The notes: generated by a model not told the origin, from the letters alone. Counted from the first letter of the stretch, positions 34,936 to 44,713 are shown. The stretch is DNA of 64,000 nucleotides from Microbacterium sp. PM5 (GCF_003293595.1 NZ_CP022162.1:3052993-3116992); one strand, 5' to 3'. Program-made: numbers and translations.

Positions 34936-35583
34936 GTGGAGATCATCACCAACAACCTCGATCTCTGGGGTGAGGCGCTCAGAGGGACGATGGTGCTGTT
35001 CGTCGGAGGCGGCATCCTCGCACTGGTGCTCGGCTTCGTCGTGGGCGCCATGCGCGTCTCGCCGATTCCCGCGGCGCGGGCGGTGGGCGCGGTCTACGTC
35101 AACTGGATCCGCAACACCCCGCTCACCCTCGTCATGTTCTTCTTCGCGTTCTGCCTGCCGATCCTGCTGCGCGAGCGCATCGACGCGGTCCTGCTGGCCA
35201 CGCTCGCCCTCGGGGTCTACACGGCGACCTACGTCGCCGAGACGCTGCGCTCGGGCATCAACACCGTTCCGGTGGGCCAGGCAGAGGCCGCGCGCGCACT
35301 CGGGCTCACGTTCGGTCAGGTGATGACCCTCGTCGTCTTGCCGCAGGCCACGCGCTCGGTCATCCCACCCATGATGAGCGTGCTCATCGCGCTGTTGAAG
35401 AACACGACCGTCGCCGCGGGCTTCTCGGTGCTCAACCTCGGCTCGGTCCGCAGCAACCTCAGCGAGCGCGGCGAGAACCAGCTCGTGACGCTGCTGTGGG
35501 TCATGGTCATCTTCGTCGCCCTCGTGCTGCTTCTCGCATGGCTGCAGCGGGCGATGGAGCGCAGATGGAAGGTCGCGCGATGA
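34936..35583 (+). CDS. amino-acid ABC transporter permease (GluC-like)
   Basis: This is a HisM/GluC-type membrane permease of about 215 residues with five predicted helices and the EAA loop GQAEAARALGLTFGQVMTLVVLPQA that docks the ATPase. GTG 34936 is preferred because GGAAGG lies about 8 bases before it and the protein then begins at the family's usual VEIITNNLDLWGEALRGT. ATGs at 34855 and 34921 are possible longer starts. It overlaps the next permease by ATGA. Confidence 0.88.
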   Translation: MEIITNNLDLWGEALRGTMVLFVGGGILALVLGFVVGAMRVSPIPAARAVGAVYVNWIRNTPLTLVMFFFAFCLPILLRERIDAVLLATLALGVYTATYVAETLRSGINTVPVGQAEAARALGLTFGQVMTLVVLPQATRSVIPPMMSVLIALLKNTTVAAGFSVLNLGSVRSNLSERGENQLVTLLWVMVIFVALVLLLAWLQRAMERRWKVAR

Positions 35584-36530
35584 GCTCCGTCCTCTACGAC
35601 GTCCCCGGACCGAAGGCGATCGTCCGCAACCGCGTTCTCGGGGTTCTGACGATCGTCGTGATCGCGGCGGCGGCGGGATGGGTGATCTGGCGCTTCGCCG
35701 CCACCGGTCAGTTCGCCGCCGAAAAGTGGGAGATCTTCACCTACGCCACGATCTGGCAGCGTCTGCTCGACGGGGCCCTGGCCACGCTCGCCGCCTTCGC
35801 CGCCGCGGCGGTGGGTGCCCTCGTGCTGGGATTCATCCTCGCGATCGGGCGCCTGTCGGATCGTGCCTGGGTGCGGATCCCGGTCGGCTGGGTCACCGAG
35901 GTTCTGCGCGCCGTCCCGGTGCTCGTGTTCATGATGCTGCTCTATTACGGCCTGCCCGTCGTCGGCATCCGGATGGAGCCCTACTGGGCGGTCGTGATCG
36001 CCCTCGTCGCGTACAACGGCTCGGTGCTCGCCGAGGTCATCCGTGCCGGCGTCGAGTCGCTGCCGCGCGGCCAGAGCGAGGCGGGTTACGCCATCGGTCT
36101 GCGCAAGGCCGGGGTGCTACGACTCGTGCTGCTGCCGCAGGCGATCCGAGCCATGATGCCCGTCATCGTCGCCCAGCTCGTCGTCACCCTCAAGGACACA
36201 GCCCTCGGCTTCATCATCACGTACCCGGAGCTGCTGTATGTCATCAAGCTGCTCGGCTCGAATGCGGTGTACAGCTCGCCCCTCATCCAAACGGCCATCA
36301 TCGGCGGCACGATCTACGTCGCCATGTGCCTGGCGTTGAGCTACGTCGCGTACCGCATCGAGCAGCGTACGAAGCGTCGTCAACAGCAGCAAGCGGCAGA
36401 AGGCGGGGCGCTGCACCACCCGGTGGGGGCGACGACCGATACCCAGCTGATCGGTCTGCAGCAGTCGAGCGATCGCTCCACGGGCAACGAGGGCGGCGGA
36501 CCGACACGTCTGCCGCGCCGTCCGCGCTGA
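35580..36530 (+). CDS. amino-acid ABC transporter permease (GluD-like)
   Basis: This second permease subunit has 316 residues, with an N-terminal helix near 20-45, further helices, and the EAA loop GQSEAGYAIGLRKAGVLRLVLLPQAIR. A polar C-terminal tail of about 50 residues (Gln-, Arg- and Gly-rich) extends past the last helix. The ATG overlaps the preceding permease stop, so the two subunits are made in step. Confidence 0.9.
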   Translation: MSSVLYDVPGPKAIVRNRVLGVLTIVVIAAAAGWVIWRFAATGQFAAEKWEIFTYATIWQRLLDGALATLAAFAAAAVGALVLGFILAIGRLSDRAWVRIPVGWVTEVLRAVPVLVFMMLLYYGLPVVGIRMEPYWAVVIALVAYNGSVLAEVIRAGVESLPRGQSEAGYAIGLRKAGVLRLVLLPQAIRAMMPVIVAQLVVTLKDTALGFIITYPELLYVIKLLGSNAVYSSPLIQTAIIGGTIYVAMCLALSYVAYRIEQRTKRRQQQQAAEGGALHHPVGATTDTQLIGLQQSSDRSTGNEGGGPTRLPRRPR

Positions 36531-36574
36531 TCGGCGGGCGACCAGCGCGGCAGGGATGGCTGTCCGCCCCCCGG

Positions 36575-36580
36575 TAGACT
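36575..36580 (+). promoter_or_regulatory. -10 box of pheST
   Basis: TAGACT lies 8 bases before GTG 36589. There is no room for a T-box or Phe-leader attenuator. Confidence 0.45.
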
Positions 36581-36588
36581 CCTCTCTT

Positions 36589-37629
36589 GTGTCTGACGCA
36601 CCCGAGATCACTCCAGAGAACGTCGATGCCGCCGTCGTCGACGCGCTTTCAGCCATCGCCGCGGCAGGCTCGACGATCGAGGTGAAGGCCGCGCGCGCCG
36701 CTCACGCCGGCGAAGGCTCGCCCCTGGCGCGGCTGAACGCGCAGCTGCGGCATGTGCCGAACGATCAGAAGGCGGCCTTCGGCAAACTGGTGGGGCAGGC
36801 GCGCGCTCGTCTCACGCAGGCCCTCGCCGCCCGTGAGGAAGAGCTCGCCGCTGCGGAGTCCGCGGCCCAGCTCGAGTCCGAGCGCATCGACATCACCGCC
36901 GTCTCACCGCGGACGCGTGTCGGGGCTCGGCATCCGGTGTCCCTGCTGCAGGAGGAGATCGCCGACCTGTTCGTCGGCATGGGGTGGGAGATCGCCGAGG
37001 GCCCCGAGCTCGAGCACGAGTGGTACAACTTCGACGGCCTGAACTTCGACATCGATCACCCGGCACGCCAGCTGCAGGACACCTTCTTCGTCGACCCGAT
37101 CGCGCGACACCTGGTGCTTCGCACGCAGACCAGCCCGGTGCAGATGCGATCGATGCTCGAGCGCGACGTGCCGATCTACGTGCTCTCGCCCGGGCGCGTG
37201 TATCGCACCGACGAGTTCGATGCGACCCACCTGCCGGCCTTCCACCAGTTCGAAGGTCTCGTCGTCGACAAGGGCATCACGATGGCGAACCTGAAGGGCA
37301 CGCTGGATCACGCGGCGAAGGTGCTGTTCGGCGCCGAGGCGAAGACGCGCTTTCGCACCAACTACTTCCCCTTCACCGAGCCGTCGGCAGAGCTGGATCT
37401 CTGGCACCCCACCTTCAAGGGCGGCCCGCGTTGGATCGAGTGGGGCGGATGCGGAATGGTCAACCCGAACGTGCTGCGCGCGGCCGGGATCGACCCCGAG
37501 GTCTACTCGGGGTTCGCGTTCGGAATGGGCATCGAGCGCACGCTGATGTTCCGCTCGGACGTGCAGGACATGCGGGACATGGCCGAAGGCGATGTCCGTT
37601 TCAGTGAGCAGTTCGGAATGGTGGTCTGA
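36589..37629 (+). CDS. pheS: phenylalanine--tRNA ligase, alpha subunit
   Basis: PheS is the catalytic subunit of the alpha2-beta2 synthetase. From GTG 36589 it has 346 residues: an N-terminal coiled coil (about 20-100) and a class II core with HPVSLLQEEIADLFVGMGW, the FDATHLPAFHQFEGLVVDKG motif 2 region, and GGCGMVNPNVL and FGMGIERTLM (motif 3). An in-frame GTG 33 bases upstream would lie upstream of the predicted transcription start. The stop shares bases with the pheT start. Confidence 0.97.
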   Translation: MSDAPEITPENVDAAVVDALSAIAAAGSTIEVKAARAAHAGEGSPLARLNAQLRHVPNDQKAAFGKLVGQARARLTQALAAREEELAAAESAAQLESERIDITAVSPRTRVGARHPVSLLQEEIADLFVGMGWEIAEGPELEHEWYNFDGLNFDIDHPARQLQDTFFVDPIARHLVLRTQTSPVQMRSMLERDVPIYVLSPGRVYRTDEFDATHLPAFHQFEGLVVDKGITMANLKGTLDHAAKVLFGAEAKTRFRTNYFPFTEPSAELDLWHPTFKGGPRWIEWGGCGMVNPNVLRAAGIDPEVYSGFAFGMGIERTLMFRSDVQDMRDMAEGDVRFSEQFGMVV

Positions 37630-40154
37630 TGCGCGTCCCTCTGTCGTGGCTGCGTGAGTACGTCGAGCTTCCCCAGGACGCCACGACCGACGATGTCTTC
37701 GCGGCGCTCGTGTCGGTCGGCTTCGAGGAGGAAGAGGCGATCGGCTTCGAGATCAGTGGACCGGTCGTCGTCGGCCAGGTGCTCTCCTTCGACGCAGAGC
37801 CGCAGTCCAACGGCAAGACGATCCGGTGGTGCCAGGTGGACGTCGGTGCGGCGAACGGCGGCGTCCGTGGCATCGTCTGCGGCGCGTCGAACTTCGTCGA
37901 AGGCGACAAAGTCGTCGTCTCGCTGCCCGGCGCCACCCTGCCGGGGCCCTTCCCCATCTCCGCGCGCAAGACCTACGGTCATGTCTCGGACGGCATGATC
38001 GCCTCCGCGCGCGAGCTCGGGCTGGGTGACGAGCACAACGGCATCCTGCGGCTCGTCGAACTGGGCCTGGACCCCGAGGTCGGCACCGACGCGATCGCTC
38101 TGCTGGGCCTCGACGACGTCGCCGTCGACATCAACGTCACTCCTGACCGTGGCTACGCCCTGTCGATCCGCGGGATCGCCCGCGAATACTCGCACGCGAC
38201 CGGTGCCGCCTTCACCGACCCCGCCGCGCACGCGTGGGACGACGTGCAGCCCGGCTCGGGGTTCGCCGTCGTCGTGGACGACCGTCTGCCGCTGCGCGGA
38301 CGCGTCGGAGCCAGCGAGTTCGTGGCCCGCGTGGTCCGCGGCGTCGATCCGACTCGGCCGACGCCGCCCTGGATGGTGGCGCGGTTGACCCTCGCCGGTA
38401 TCCGCTCGCTCGGCATCCTGATCGACATCACGAACTACGTCATGCTCGAGCTCGGCAACCCCATCCACGGGTACGACCTCGACAGACTTCAGGGCGGCAT
38501 CACGGTGCGCCGCGCGCACGAGGGCGAGAAGCTGACCACCCTCGACGGCAAGGAGCGCACGCTCAGCGCCGAGGACCTCCTCATCACCGACGACTCCGGC
38601 CCCATCGGTCTCGCCGGTGTGATGGGGGGCGGCACCACCGAGATGACGGATTCGACGCGCAATGTGCTCGTCGAAGCCGCGATCTTCGACCCGGTCACGA
38701 TCGCCCGCACGGCACGCCGTCACAAGCTGCCGTCGGAGGCCTCGCGTCGTTTCGAACGCGGAGTGGACCCGCTCCTGCCGTTCGTGGCGGCCCGTCGCGT
38801 CGCCGACCTCATGGTCGAGCTCGCCGGCGGCACTCTCGACGCCGACCTCGGGGGTGCGCTGTTCGGCGAGGTCTTCGTGGGCGGCATCGAGCTGCCGCGC
38901 GCCTTCGTACCGCAGCTGATCGGCGTCGACTACACGGATGCCGAGATCACCGACGCCCTGGAGATGGTGGGCTGCGAGGTGCTGCCGGGCGACGAGCTCG
39001 ATGGTGCGACGGACGGCTGGCACGTCATTCCCCCGACGTGGCGTCCTGACCTCACCGACAAATGGACGCTCGCCGAGGAGGTGGCCCGTATCCACGGGCT
39101 CGAGCGCATTCCGTCGGTGTTGCCCACGCCGCCCTCCGGCCGCGGCCTCACGTCTGTGCAGAAGGGGCGGCGCCGGGTGGCCAACGCGCTCGCCGCTGCC
39201 GGCTTCGTCGAGACGCCCTCGTTCCCGTTCTCCACGGCGGAGGCGAACGCCCTGCACGGGTCGGCGTCGGGGGAGCCCGTGGCATCGGTCAAGCTCGCGA
39301 ACCCGCTCGACGGTCAGGCGCCGTACCTCCGCCGCTCCCTCGTGCCGGGGCTGCTGCAGGTCGCGCACCGCAACCAGTCACGCGGCTTCGGCGACCTCGC
39401 CCTGTTCGAGACGGGACTCGTGTTCACCCCGGAAGAGGGCGTGACGTATGGAACCGACACTGTACCGCCGTTGGCGGTGCGCCCGGACGACGAGACGATC
39501 GCCGCGTTGAACGCCGCCCTGCCGCCGCAGCCGCGCCACGTCGCGGTGCTGCTGACGGGTGACATGGTCGCCAAGCAGCCCGGTCATGCTCCGATCCCGG
39601 TCGACCTCTCGGACGTCCTCGGCGCGGTCCAGACCATCGCCGCCGGAGCGGGAGTGCGCATCGAGGTCGCCCAGGGGCAGCGCGCCGCGCTGCATCCCGG
39701 CCGCGCGGGAGTGCTGACGGTCGCCGGTGACGAGGTGGGCTACGTGGGCCAGGTGCTGCCGCAGGTGGCCGCCGACGCGGACCTGCACGGGGAGGTCTAC
39801 GTCGCCGAGCTCGATCTCGACCGCGTGCTGCGCCGTGCCGGTGCCCCCGACGTGGCGCCATCGCTGTCGGGGTACCCGGCGGCGACCCAGGACGTGTCGC
39901 TGGTCGTCGGCGAAGACGTGGTCGCGGGCGACGTCGAGTCGGCGTTGCGCGAGGGTGCGGGCACGCTGCTGGAGGCGGTCCGACTCGTCGACGACTACCG
40001 CGGAACGGGCCTCGTCGAAGGTACGAAGAGCCTCACCTTCGCTTTGCGCTTCCGCGCGCCGGATCGCACGCTCACGGCCGCCGAGGCCACCGACGCGAAG
40101 CTCGCCGGAGTGGCCGTCGCCGCGGAGCGCTACGCGGCGAGCATTCGCGAGTAG
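37629..40154 (+). CDS. pheT: phenylalanine--tRNA ligase, beta subunit
   Basis: PheT (841 residues) carries tRNA binding and editing. Domains in order are: an OB-fold tRNA-binding domain (about 40-150), B3/B4 editing domain (about 210-390, with ITNYVMLELGNPIHGYDLD), B5 (about 400-480, with PPTWRPDLTDKWTLAEEVARIHG), a catalytic-like core, and the FDX-ACB anticodon-binding domain (about 745-840, with YPAATQDVSLVVGEDV). The start overlaps the pheS stop (TGATG). Confidence 0.97.
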   Translation: MRVPLSWLREYVELPQDATTDDVFAALVSVGFEEEEAIGFEISGPVVVGQVLSFDAEPQSNGKTIRWCQVDVGAANGGVRGIVCGASNFVEGDKVVVSLPGATLPGPFPISARKTYGHVSDGMIASARELGLGDEHNGILRLVELGLDPEVGTDAIALLGLDDVAVDINVTPDRGYALSIRGIAREYSHATGAAFTDPAAHAWDDVQPGSGFAVVVDDRLPLRGRVGASEFVARVVRGVDPTRPTPPWMVARLTLAGIRSLGILIDITNYVMLELGNPIHGYDLDRLQGGITVRRAHEGEKLTTLDGKERTLSAEDLLITDDSGPIGLAGVMGGGTTEMTDSTRNVLVEAAIFDPVTIARTARRHKLPSEASRRFERGVDPLLPFVAARRVADLMVELAGGTLDADLGGALFGEVFVGGIELPRAFVPQLIGVDYTDAEITDALEMVGCEVLPGDELDGATDGWHVIPPTWRPDLTDKWTLAEEVARIHGLERIPSVLPTPPSGRGLTSVQKGRRRVANALAAAGFVETPSFPFSTAEANALHGSASGEPVASVKLANPLDGQAPYLRRSLVPGLLQVAHRNQSRGFGDLALFETGLVFTPEEGVTYGTDTVPPLAVRPDDETIAALNAALPPQPRHVAVLLTGDMVAKQPGHAPIPVDLSDVLGAVQTIAAGAGVRIEVAQGQRAALHPGRAGVLTVAGDEVGYVGQVLPQVAADADLHGEVYVAELDLDRVLRRAGAPDVAPSLSGYPAATQDVSLVVGEDVVAGDVESALREGAGTLLEAVRLVDDYRGTGLVEGTKSLTFALRFRAPDRTLTAAEATDAKLAGVAVAAERYAASIRE

Positions 40155-40156
40155 CC

Positions 40157-40187
40157 GGGGGTTCGCGGTTCGTTCACCGCGACCCCC
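40157..40187. terminator. bidirectional terminator between pheT and the AAA ATPase gene
   Basis: GGGGG-T-T-CGCGGT (40157-40169) pairs with ACCGCG-A-CCCCC (40176-40187), with one unpaired base. The stem includes the end of the convergent ATPase gene, so it can act on both messages. Confidence 0.65.
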
Positions 40188-41304
40188 AATGCCACGCGGG
40201 TACCTCCATGAACCCCTGCCCGACCACGGCCGTGCCGTTCTGATCCTTGCGGAGCTCGACGCGCGCTGCGGCGGGCAGCGCCTCGACCAGCTCCCGCGCG
40301 TGCGAGACGACGAGCACCTGCGTGTGCGCGGCGGCGCGCTGGATCAATCGGGCCAGCGGCGTCAGCAGTGACACGTGCAGACTCGCCTCGGGCTCGTTGA
40401 GCACCAGCAGCGGGGCGGGCCGCGCCGGGAGCAGGGCCGCGCACAGCAAGAGGTAGCGCAGCGTCCCGTCCGACAGCTCGGCGGCATCCAGCGGACGCAG
40501 CAAGCCGTTCTGGTGCAGGACGAGGCGAAACAGGCCCTCGCTCGACTCGATCTCGACGCGAGAGCCCGGAAAGGCGTCACGGACGGCGCGTTGCAGGGCA
40601 TCGCCGTGGCCGGCATCCACGATCGTCGCCCACGTGGCTGCCAGGGTTGCCCCGTCGTGCGACAGCGTCGGAGTCCGGGTGCCGACCTGCGGTCGGCGGG
40701 CCGGGGCCTGCGCATCCACGCGGAAATGGTCGTAGAAGCGCCATCCGCTCATCGTGCGCCGCAGCGCCAGCAGTTCGGGCGCCGTGTCACCGTCGGCAAG
40801 ATCGGTCACGATGCTCTCGTAGGGCGCGAGGCGCTGGTCGAGGTCGGTCCATCGACCGTCGCGCACGCGGGTCGCGTGCCGTCGCCGGTCGATCAGCAGC
40901 GCTGCGGGCTTCGCCACAGGGCCGGCGAAGACCTGCTCGCGCTTGATCTCGGGGTCACGGGCGAACGGGTTGGCGACGGAGGGGTCCGATTGCGGGATGC
41001 CGAGGTCGATGAGGTAGCCGAGTTCGTCCGAGGAGAAGCCCAGCATCAGGGCGATCGGTCCGCGGCGCACCGTGCCTTGGGTGCCGCCGTTCTCCGGACC
41101 CGCCCAGAGCACGGACGACAACCCGCCTTCGCGCGCCACGGCGCCGACGACCTCGCCGCGCGCCGAGGCTGCGAGAAGACGCAGAGCGCGGTAGAGGTTG
41201 GACTTGCCCGACCCGTTGGGGCCGGTGACCACGGTGAGCCCGCCCAGGGGCACCACGACATCCCGGAGAGAGCGATAGCCGGCGACGGCGAGGGTCTGCA
41301 GCAT
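40174..41304 (-). CDS. AAA-family (SMC-like) ATPase, COG4637 type
   Basis: This is a 376-residue ABC/SMC-class ATPase with Walker A G28-PNGSGK-S35 right at the N-terminus, a middle region without coiled-coil arms, a signature-like DAAELSDGTLRYLLL, and a Walker B of LLVLNEPEASLH, where the expected Asp is Asn. I recall the LNEPE form as usual in this family. A VVSHARELVEAL switch His follows. Cellular role unknown; relatives appear both as lone genes and in defence loci. Here it stands alone, convergent with pheT. Confidence 0.85.
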   Translation of the reverse strand: MLQTLAVAGYRSLRDVVVPLGGLTVVTGPNGSGKSNLYRALRLLAASARGEVVGAVAREGGLSSVLWAGPENGGTQGTVRRGPIALMLGFSSDELGYLIDLGIPQSDPSVANPFARDPEIKREQVFAGPVAKPAALLIDRRRHATRVRDGRWTDLDQRLAPYESIVTDLADGDTAPELLALRRTMSGWRFYDHFRVDAQAPARRPQVGTRTPTLSHDGATLAATWATIVDAGHGDALQRAVRDAFPGSRVEIESSEGLFRLVLHQNGLLRPLDAAELSDGTLRYLLLCAALLPARPAPLLVLNEPEASLHVSLLTPLARLIQRAAAHTQVLVVSHARELVEALPAAARVELRKDQNGTAVVGQGFMEVPAWHWGSR

Positions 41305-41349
41305 GCGGTCATGGTGCCAGAGCCTTCCGACACCCCGCAGAGGTCGGGC

Positions 41350-41355
41350 TAGGCT
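41350..41355 (+). promoter_or_regulatory. -10 box of the ABC exporter operon
   Basis: TAGGCT lies 8 bases before ATG 41364. Confidence 0.45.
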
Positions 41356-41363
41356 CGGTGGGG

Positions 41364-42134
41364 ATGACTGATACGCAGATGGTCCCCGCCCTGCAGCTCG
41401 CAGGCCTCGTGAAGCGCTTCGGAGACAAGACCGCGGTCGGCGGCGTCGACCTGAACGTTCCCGCCGGCTCGTTCTACGGGCTGGTCGGGCCCAACGGGGC
41501 CGGAAAGACGACGACACTGTCGATGGCCACCGGCCTGTTGCGACCCGACGCCGGCGGCGCCTGGGTGCACGGCGTCGACGTGTGGGCCGACCCCGTGCGC
41601 GCCAAAGCCCTCATCGGCAACCTCGCTGACGGCGTTCGTCTGTTCGATCGGCTCACGGGCGAGCAGCTCATCACCTACACGGCGATGATGTTCTCGGTGC
41701 CGCGCGATCAGATCGCGCCTCGCGTGGCCGACCTGATCGCTCTGATGGACCTCGGCGAGGCCGCCGGAACGATCGTCGCCGACTACTCCGCGGGCATGAC
41801 GAAGAAGGTCGCGCTTGCGTGTGCACTGGTGCACGCGCCGCGTCTCCTGGTGCTCGACGAGCCGTTCGAATCGGTCGACCCGGTCTCGGCGGCCAACATC
41901 GAGGACGTCTTGCGCTCCTACACGTCCTCGGGCGGCACGATCATCATCTCCAGCCACTCGATGGACCTCGTGCAGCGTATGTGCGACCACGTCGCCGTCA
42001 TCGCGGCCGGTCGCGTCCTGGCCGCCGGAACGGTCGACGAGGTGCGCGCGGGTGAGAGCCTGCAGGACCGTTTCCTCTCGCTCGTGGGAGGTCGCCACAC
42101 GTCGGAAGGACCGCAGTGGTTGCGACAGTCCTGA
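41364..42134 (+). CDS. ABC transporter ATP-binding protein (export type)
   Basis: This is a 256-residue ATPase of the ABC-2 exporter class, with Walker A G42-PNGAGK-T49, signature YSAGMTKKVALACALV, Walker B LLVLDEPFESVDP and switch IIISSHSMDLVQRMCDH. Substrate unknown. ATG 41364 is preferred to an in-frame GTG 6 bases upstream. The 3' end overlaps the permease gene by 19 bases, marking them as one system. Confidence 0.9.
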   Translation: MTDTQMVPALQLAGLVKRFGDKTAVGGVDLNVPAGSFYGLVGPNGAGKTTTLSMATGLLRPDAGGAWVHGVDVWADPVRAKALIGNLADGVRLFDRLTGEQLITYTAMMFSVPRDQIAPRVADLIALMDLGEAAGTIVADYSAGMTKKVALACALVHAPRLLVLDEPFESVDPVSAANIEDVLRSYTSSGGTIIISSHSMDLVQRMCDHVAVIAAGRVLAAGTVDEVRAGESLQDRFLSLVGGRHTSEGPQWLRQS

Positions 42135-43696
42135 GGCTGAGGTACCGCATCCTCGGCAACACCCTCGCGCGTCGCCCCTGGCAGCTGGTCGGCTTCTGCT
42201 TCGGCATTCTCTGGGCGCTCGGCATCCTCACGTCCGTGGTCGCGGGCCTCGTCGCCGTCGCGGTGTTCCAGAGTCTGGACGGCGCGCGCGCCGTCGCCAT
42301 CATCGGCGGATCGGCACTGCTGCTGGGCTGGGTGCTGGGCCCCGTGCTCGTCACGGGCATGGACACGACGGTGGATGCCGACAAGCTCGCTCCGTTCCCG
42401 CTCAGCACGCGGCAGATCATGCTGGCCCTCACCGCCACCGGTCTCACCGGCATCCCCGGCATCGCCACGTCGATCGCGGCGCTCGCGACGCTCGCACTCT
42501 GGTTCCGGTGGCCGCTCGCCGCGGGCACCGCGCTTGTGTGCGTCGCTCTGGCAGTGCTGACGTGCGTCGTGGCGTCGCGGCTCGTGTCTGCGCTCTCACG
42601 CGGGGTGGGGGGAAACCGACGCGGGCGCGAGTTCATCGGCACGATTGTGCTCGTCCTGCTGATCATGGCCGGTCCCATCGTGACCGGCACGCTCGCCCTG
42701 ACCTCGACGGCCGGCGTCCGCGAGCGCATTCCGCAGATCGCGGGCGTGCTCGGATGGACGCCGATCGGCGCCGCGTGGGCCGTTCCCGCTGACGTCGCGG
42801 CCGGGCAGTGGGCGGCTGCGGCCGCGCGTCTGCTCATTGCGGTGGCGACCCTCGGCGTGCTGTGGCTGCTGTGGGCCCGCGTGCTTCGCGGTGCCGTGAC
42901 CGCGCCCCGGCAGCGAAGCGCCAAGGTCGCCCGCTCGGGAGCGCTCGGGCTGTTCGGGCGAATGCCGACCGGGGGCGTCGGAGCGACGTGGGCGCGGTCG
43001 CTGACGGCCTGGCTGCGCGACCCGCGATACCTGCGACAGCTCTTGATCGTGCCGCTGTTCCCGCTGCTGTTCGCGTTCACGGGCGGCATCGACGGCTTCA
43101 TGTTCTCCGGCTCCGCGGTGCTCGTAGCCCTGGTGCTGTGCCTCGCCGGCTACACGGACGTCTCCTACGACGGCACGGCTTTCGCGTCGGTGCTCGCAAC
43201 CGGCATCCGCGGGCGCGACGATCGTCTCGGCCGCATGCTCGGGGCGGCGAGCATCGGCATCCCGCTCGTCGTCCTGCTGGCGGTGGTCACGACGGCGGTG
43301 AGCGGGCGTCTCGCGCACCTGCCCGGCATCCTCGGGGCCTCGCTCGGTCTGGTCCTCGGCGGCTACGGCGTCTCGGCGGTGTCGTCCGCGCTGCTCGTGA
43401 CGCCGGTCGCCGCGCCGGGCGACAGCCCGTTCAAGAGCGTGCCCGGCCAGACGTTCCTGACCGGCCTGCTCGTGTTCGTCGTGATGGGCGCCTGCCTCGT
43501 CATCGGAGCGCCGGCCATCGCGTTCGCTGTCGCGGGCTTCATCACGGGTGCGCCGGTCTGGGGATGGGTGGCGCTCGTGGTCGGCATCGTCGTCGGCGGC
43601 GGTGCCGCCGCCCTGGGGGTGTGGCTCGGCGGACGGACGCTGGATCGCACCGGTCCTGACCTTCTCCAGCGCATCAAGGCTTTCCCGACGACATGA
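42116..43696 (+). CDS. ABC exporter membrane subunit
   Basis: This is a 526-residue polytopic protein with roughly twelve hydrophobic segments and a glycine/alanine-rich composition. It begins at GTG inside the end of the ATPase gene. The LAPFPLSTRQIMLALTATGL segment is characteristic of large actinobacterial ABC-2 type permeases. The cargo cannot be inferred. The last gene of the operon, an epimerase, overlaps by ATGA. Confidence 0.85.
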   Translation: MVATVLRLRYRILGNTLARRPWQLVGFCFGILWALGILTSVVAGLVAVAVFQSLDGARAVAIIGGSALLLGWVLGPVLVTGMDTTVDADKLAPFPLSTRQIMLALTATGLTGIPGIATSIAALATLALWFRWPLAAGTALVCVALAVLTCVVASRLVSALSRGVGGNRRGREFIGTIVLVLLIMAGPIVTGTLALTSTAGVRERIPQIAGVLGWTPIGAAWAVPADVAAGQWAAAAARLLIAVATLGVLWLLWARVLRGAVTAPRQRSAKVARSGALGLFGRMPTGGVGATWARSLTAWLRDPRYLRQLLIVPLFPLLFAFTGGIDGFMFSGSAVLVALVLCLAGYTDVSYDGTAFASVLATGIRGRDDRLGRMLGAASIGIPLVVLLAVVTTAVSGRLAHLPGILGASLGLVLGGYGVSAVSSALLVTPVAAPGDSPFKSVPGQTFLTGLLVFVVMGACLVIGAPAIAFAVAGFITGAPVWGWVALVVGIVVGGGAAALGVWLGGRTLDRTGPDLLQRIKAFPTT

Positions 43697-44673
43697 CCGA
43701 TGTTCTGATCCTCGGCGGGACCGGATGGCTGTCCGGGCGCATCGCGGAGCGCTGGCGGGATGCCGGTGCCGCCGTGACGGTACTCGCCCGCGGCGGCCGC
43801 GATGCGCCGGCCGGCACCCGGCTGGTCGTCGCCGATCGGGAGCGCGACGATGCCTACACCGCCGTCGCGGATCGCGAGTGGGACGAGGTCGTCGACATCT
43901 CCTCCACCGCCGACCACGTGCGTGCCGCGACCGCCGTGCTCGCGGAGCGGACGCGGCACTGGACGTACGTGTCGAGCGTCTCCGCCTATGCGACAGACGA
44001 CGTGGCGGGCGCCGACGAGTCCGCCGCCCTCGCCGTCGCCGCCGAACCCGGCGACCCGTACGACTACCGGCGCGAGAAGGCCGCCGCCGAGCACGCCGTG
44101 CGGGCGGCGCTCGGTCACCGCGCGGCCGTGGTGCGCCCGGGGCTCATCGTCGGCCCGGGTGACCCCACCGATCGCTTCGGCTACTGGGTCGCCCGCTTCG
44201 CCGCCGCGGCGGCCGAGCCCGTGCTGATTCCCGACGCTCCCGGCGCGCGGGTGCAGGTGATCGACGTCGACGACCTGGCCGATTTCGTGGTCGTGGTGGG
44301 CGCGGCGCACTTCACCGGTGCGGTCAATGCCGTCGGCGACAGTCTTCCGCTGGAGGCGGTGCTCGCCATCGCTCGCAGCGTCGCCGGTCACACCGGCCGC
44401 CTCGTCGGGGCCTCCGCGCCGTGGCTCGTCGCGCACGGCGTGGGGTACTGGGTGGGGGAGCGATCGCTGCCGCTGTGGCTGCCCGACGACGTGCCCGGTT
44501 TCGCGACTCGCGCCAATGGCACCTATCGCATTCTCGGCGGACGCCACAGGCCGCTGGAGGACGTGCTGCGGCGCGTGCTCGCCGATGAGCGCGAACGGGG
44601 ACTGGACCGTCCCCGCTCCGCCGGGCTCACGCGCGCCGACGAGCGAGAGCTTCTCGATGCCCTTGCGCAGTGA
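43693..44673 (+). CDS. NAD-dependent epimerase/dehydratase family protein
   Basis: This is a 326-residue extended SDR with the cofactor motif GGTGWLSG (8-15) and a YVSSVSAYA segment holding the Ser. The Tyr-Lys pair is plausibly in DPYDYRREKAAAE. A substrate domain follows (VRPGLIVGPGDPTDRFGYWVARF). Reductase or epimerase action on a nucleotide sugar or isoflavone-like substrate is possible; none is shown. It is translationally coupled to the ABC exporter genes. Confidence 0.86.
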   Translation: MTDVLILGGTGWLSGRIAERWRDAGAAVTVLARGGRDAPAGTRLVVADRERDDAYTAVADREWDEVVDISSTADHVRAATAVLAERTRHWTYVSSVSAYATDDVAGADESAALAVAAEPGDPYDYRREKAAAEHAVRAALGHRAAVVRPGLIVGPGDPTDRFGYWVARFAAAAAEPVLIPDAPGARVQVIDVDDLADFVVVVGAAHFTGAVNAVGDSLPLEAVLAIARSVAGHTGRLVGASAPWLVAHGVGYWVGERSLPLWLPDDVPGFATRANGTYRILGGRHRPLEDVLRRVLADERERGLDRPRSAGLTRADERELLDALAQ

Positions 44674-44707
44674 CGGCATCGATTTGCGGCGACGACGCGC
44701 CGCGCGA

Positions 44708-44713
44708 TAGCGT
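44708..44713 (+). promoter_or_regulatory. -10 box of the possible arginine leader
   Basis: TAGCGT ends 6 bases before an ATG at 44720, with the same geometry as the leaderless genes of this window. Confidence 0.4.

Noticed and set aside
36531..36588. Phe leader peptide or T-box before pheS
   Set aside because: The promoter box is 8 bases from the start codon, leaving no leader for either element.
40174..41304. AAA ATPase as part of a Gabija- or OLD-like defence system
   Set aside because: No TOPRIM, helicase or nuclease partner is adjacent. The neighbours are pheT and an ordinary ABC exporter.
41996..43101. Ser/Thr/Pro-rich minus-strand frame opposite the ABC permease
   Set aside because: It is the antisense shadow of a polytopic membrane gene, without start signals or family similarity.
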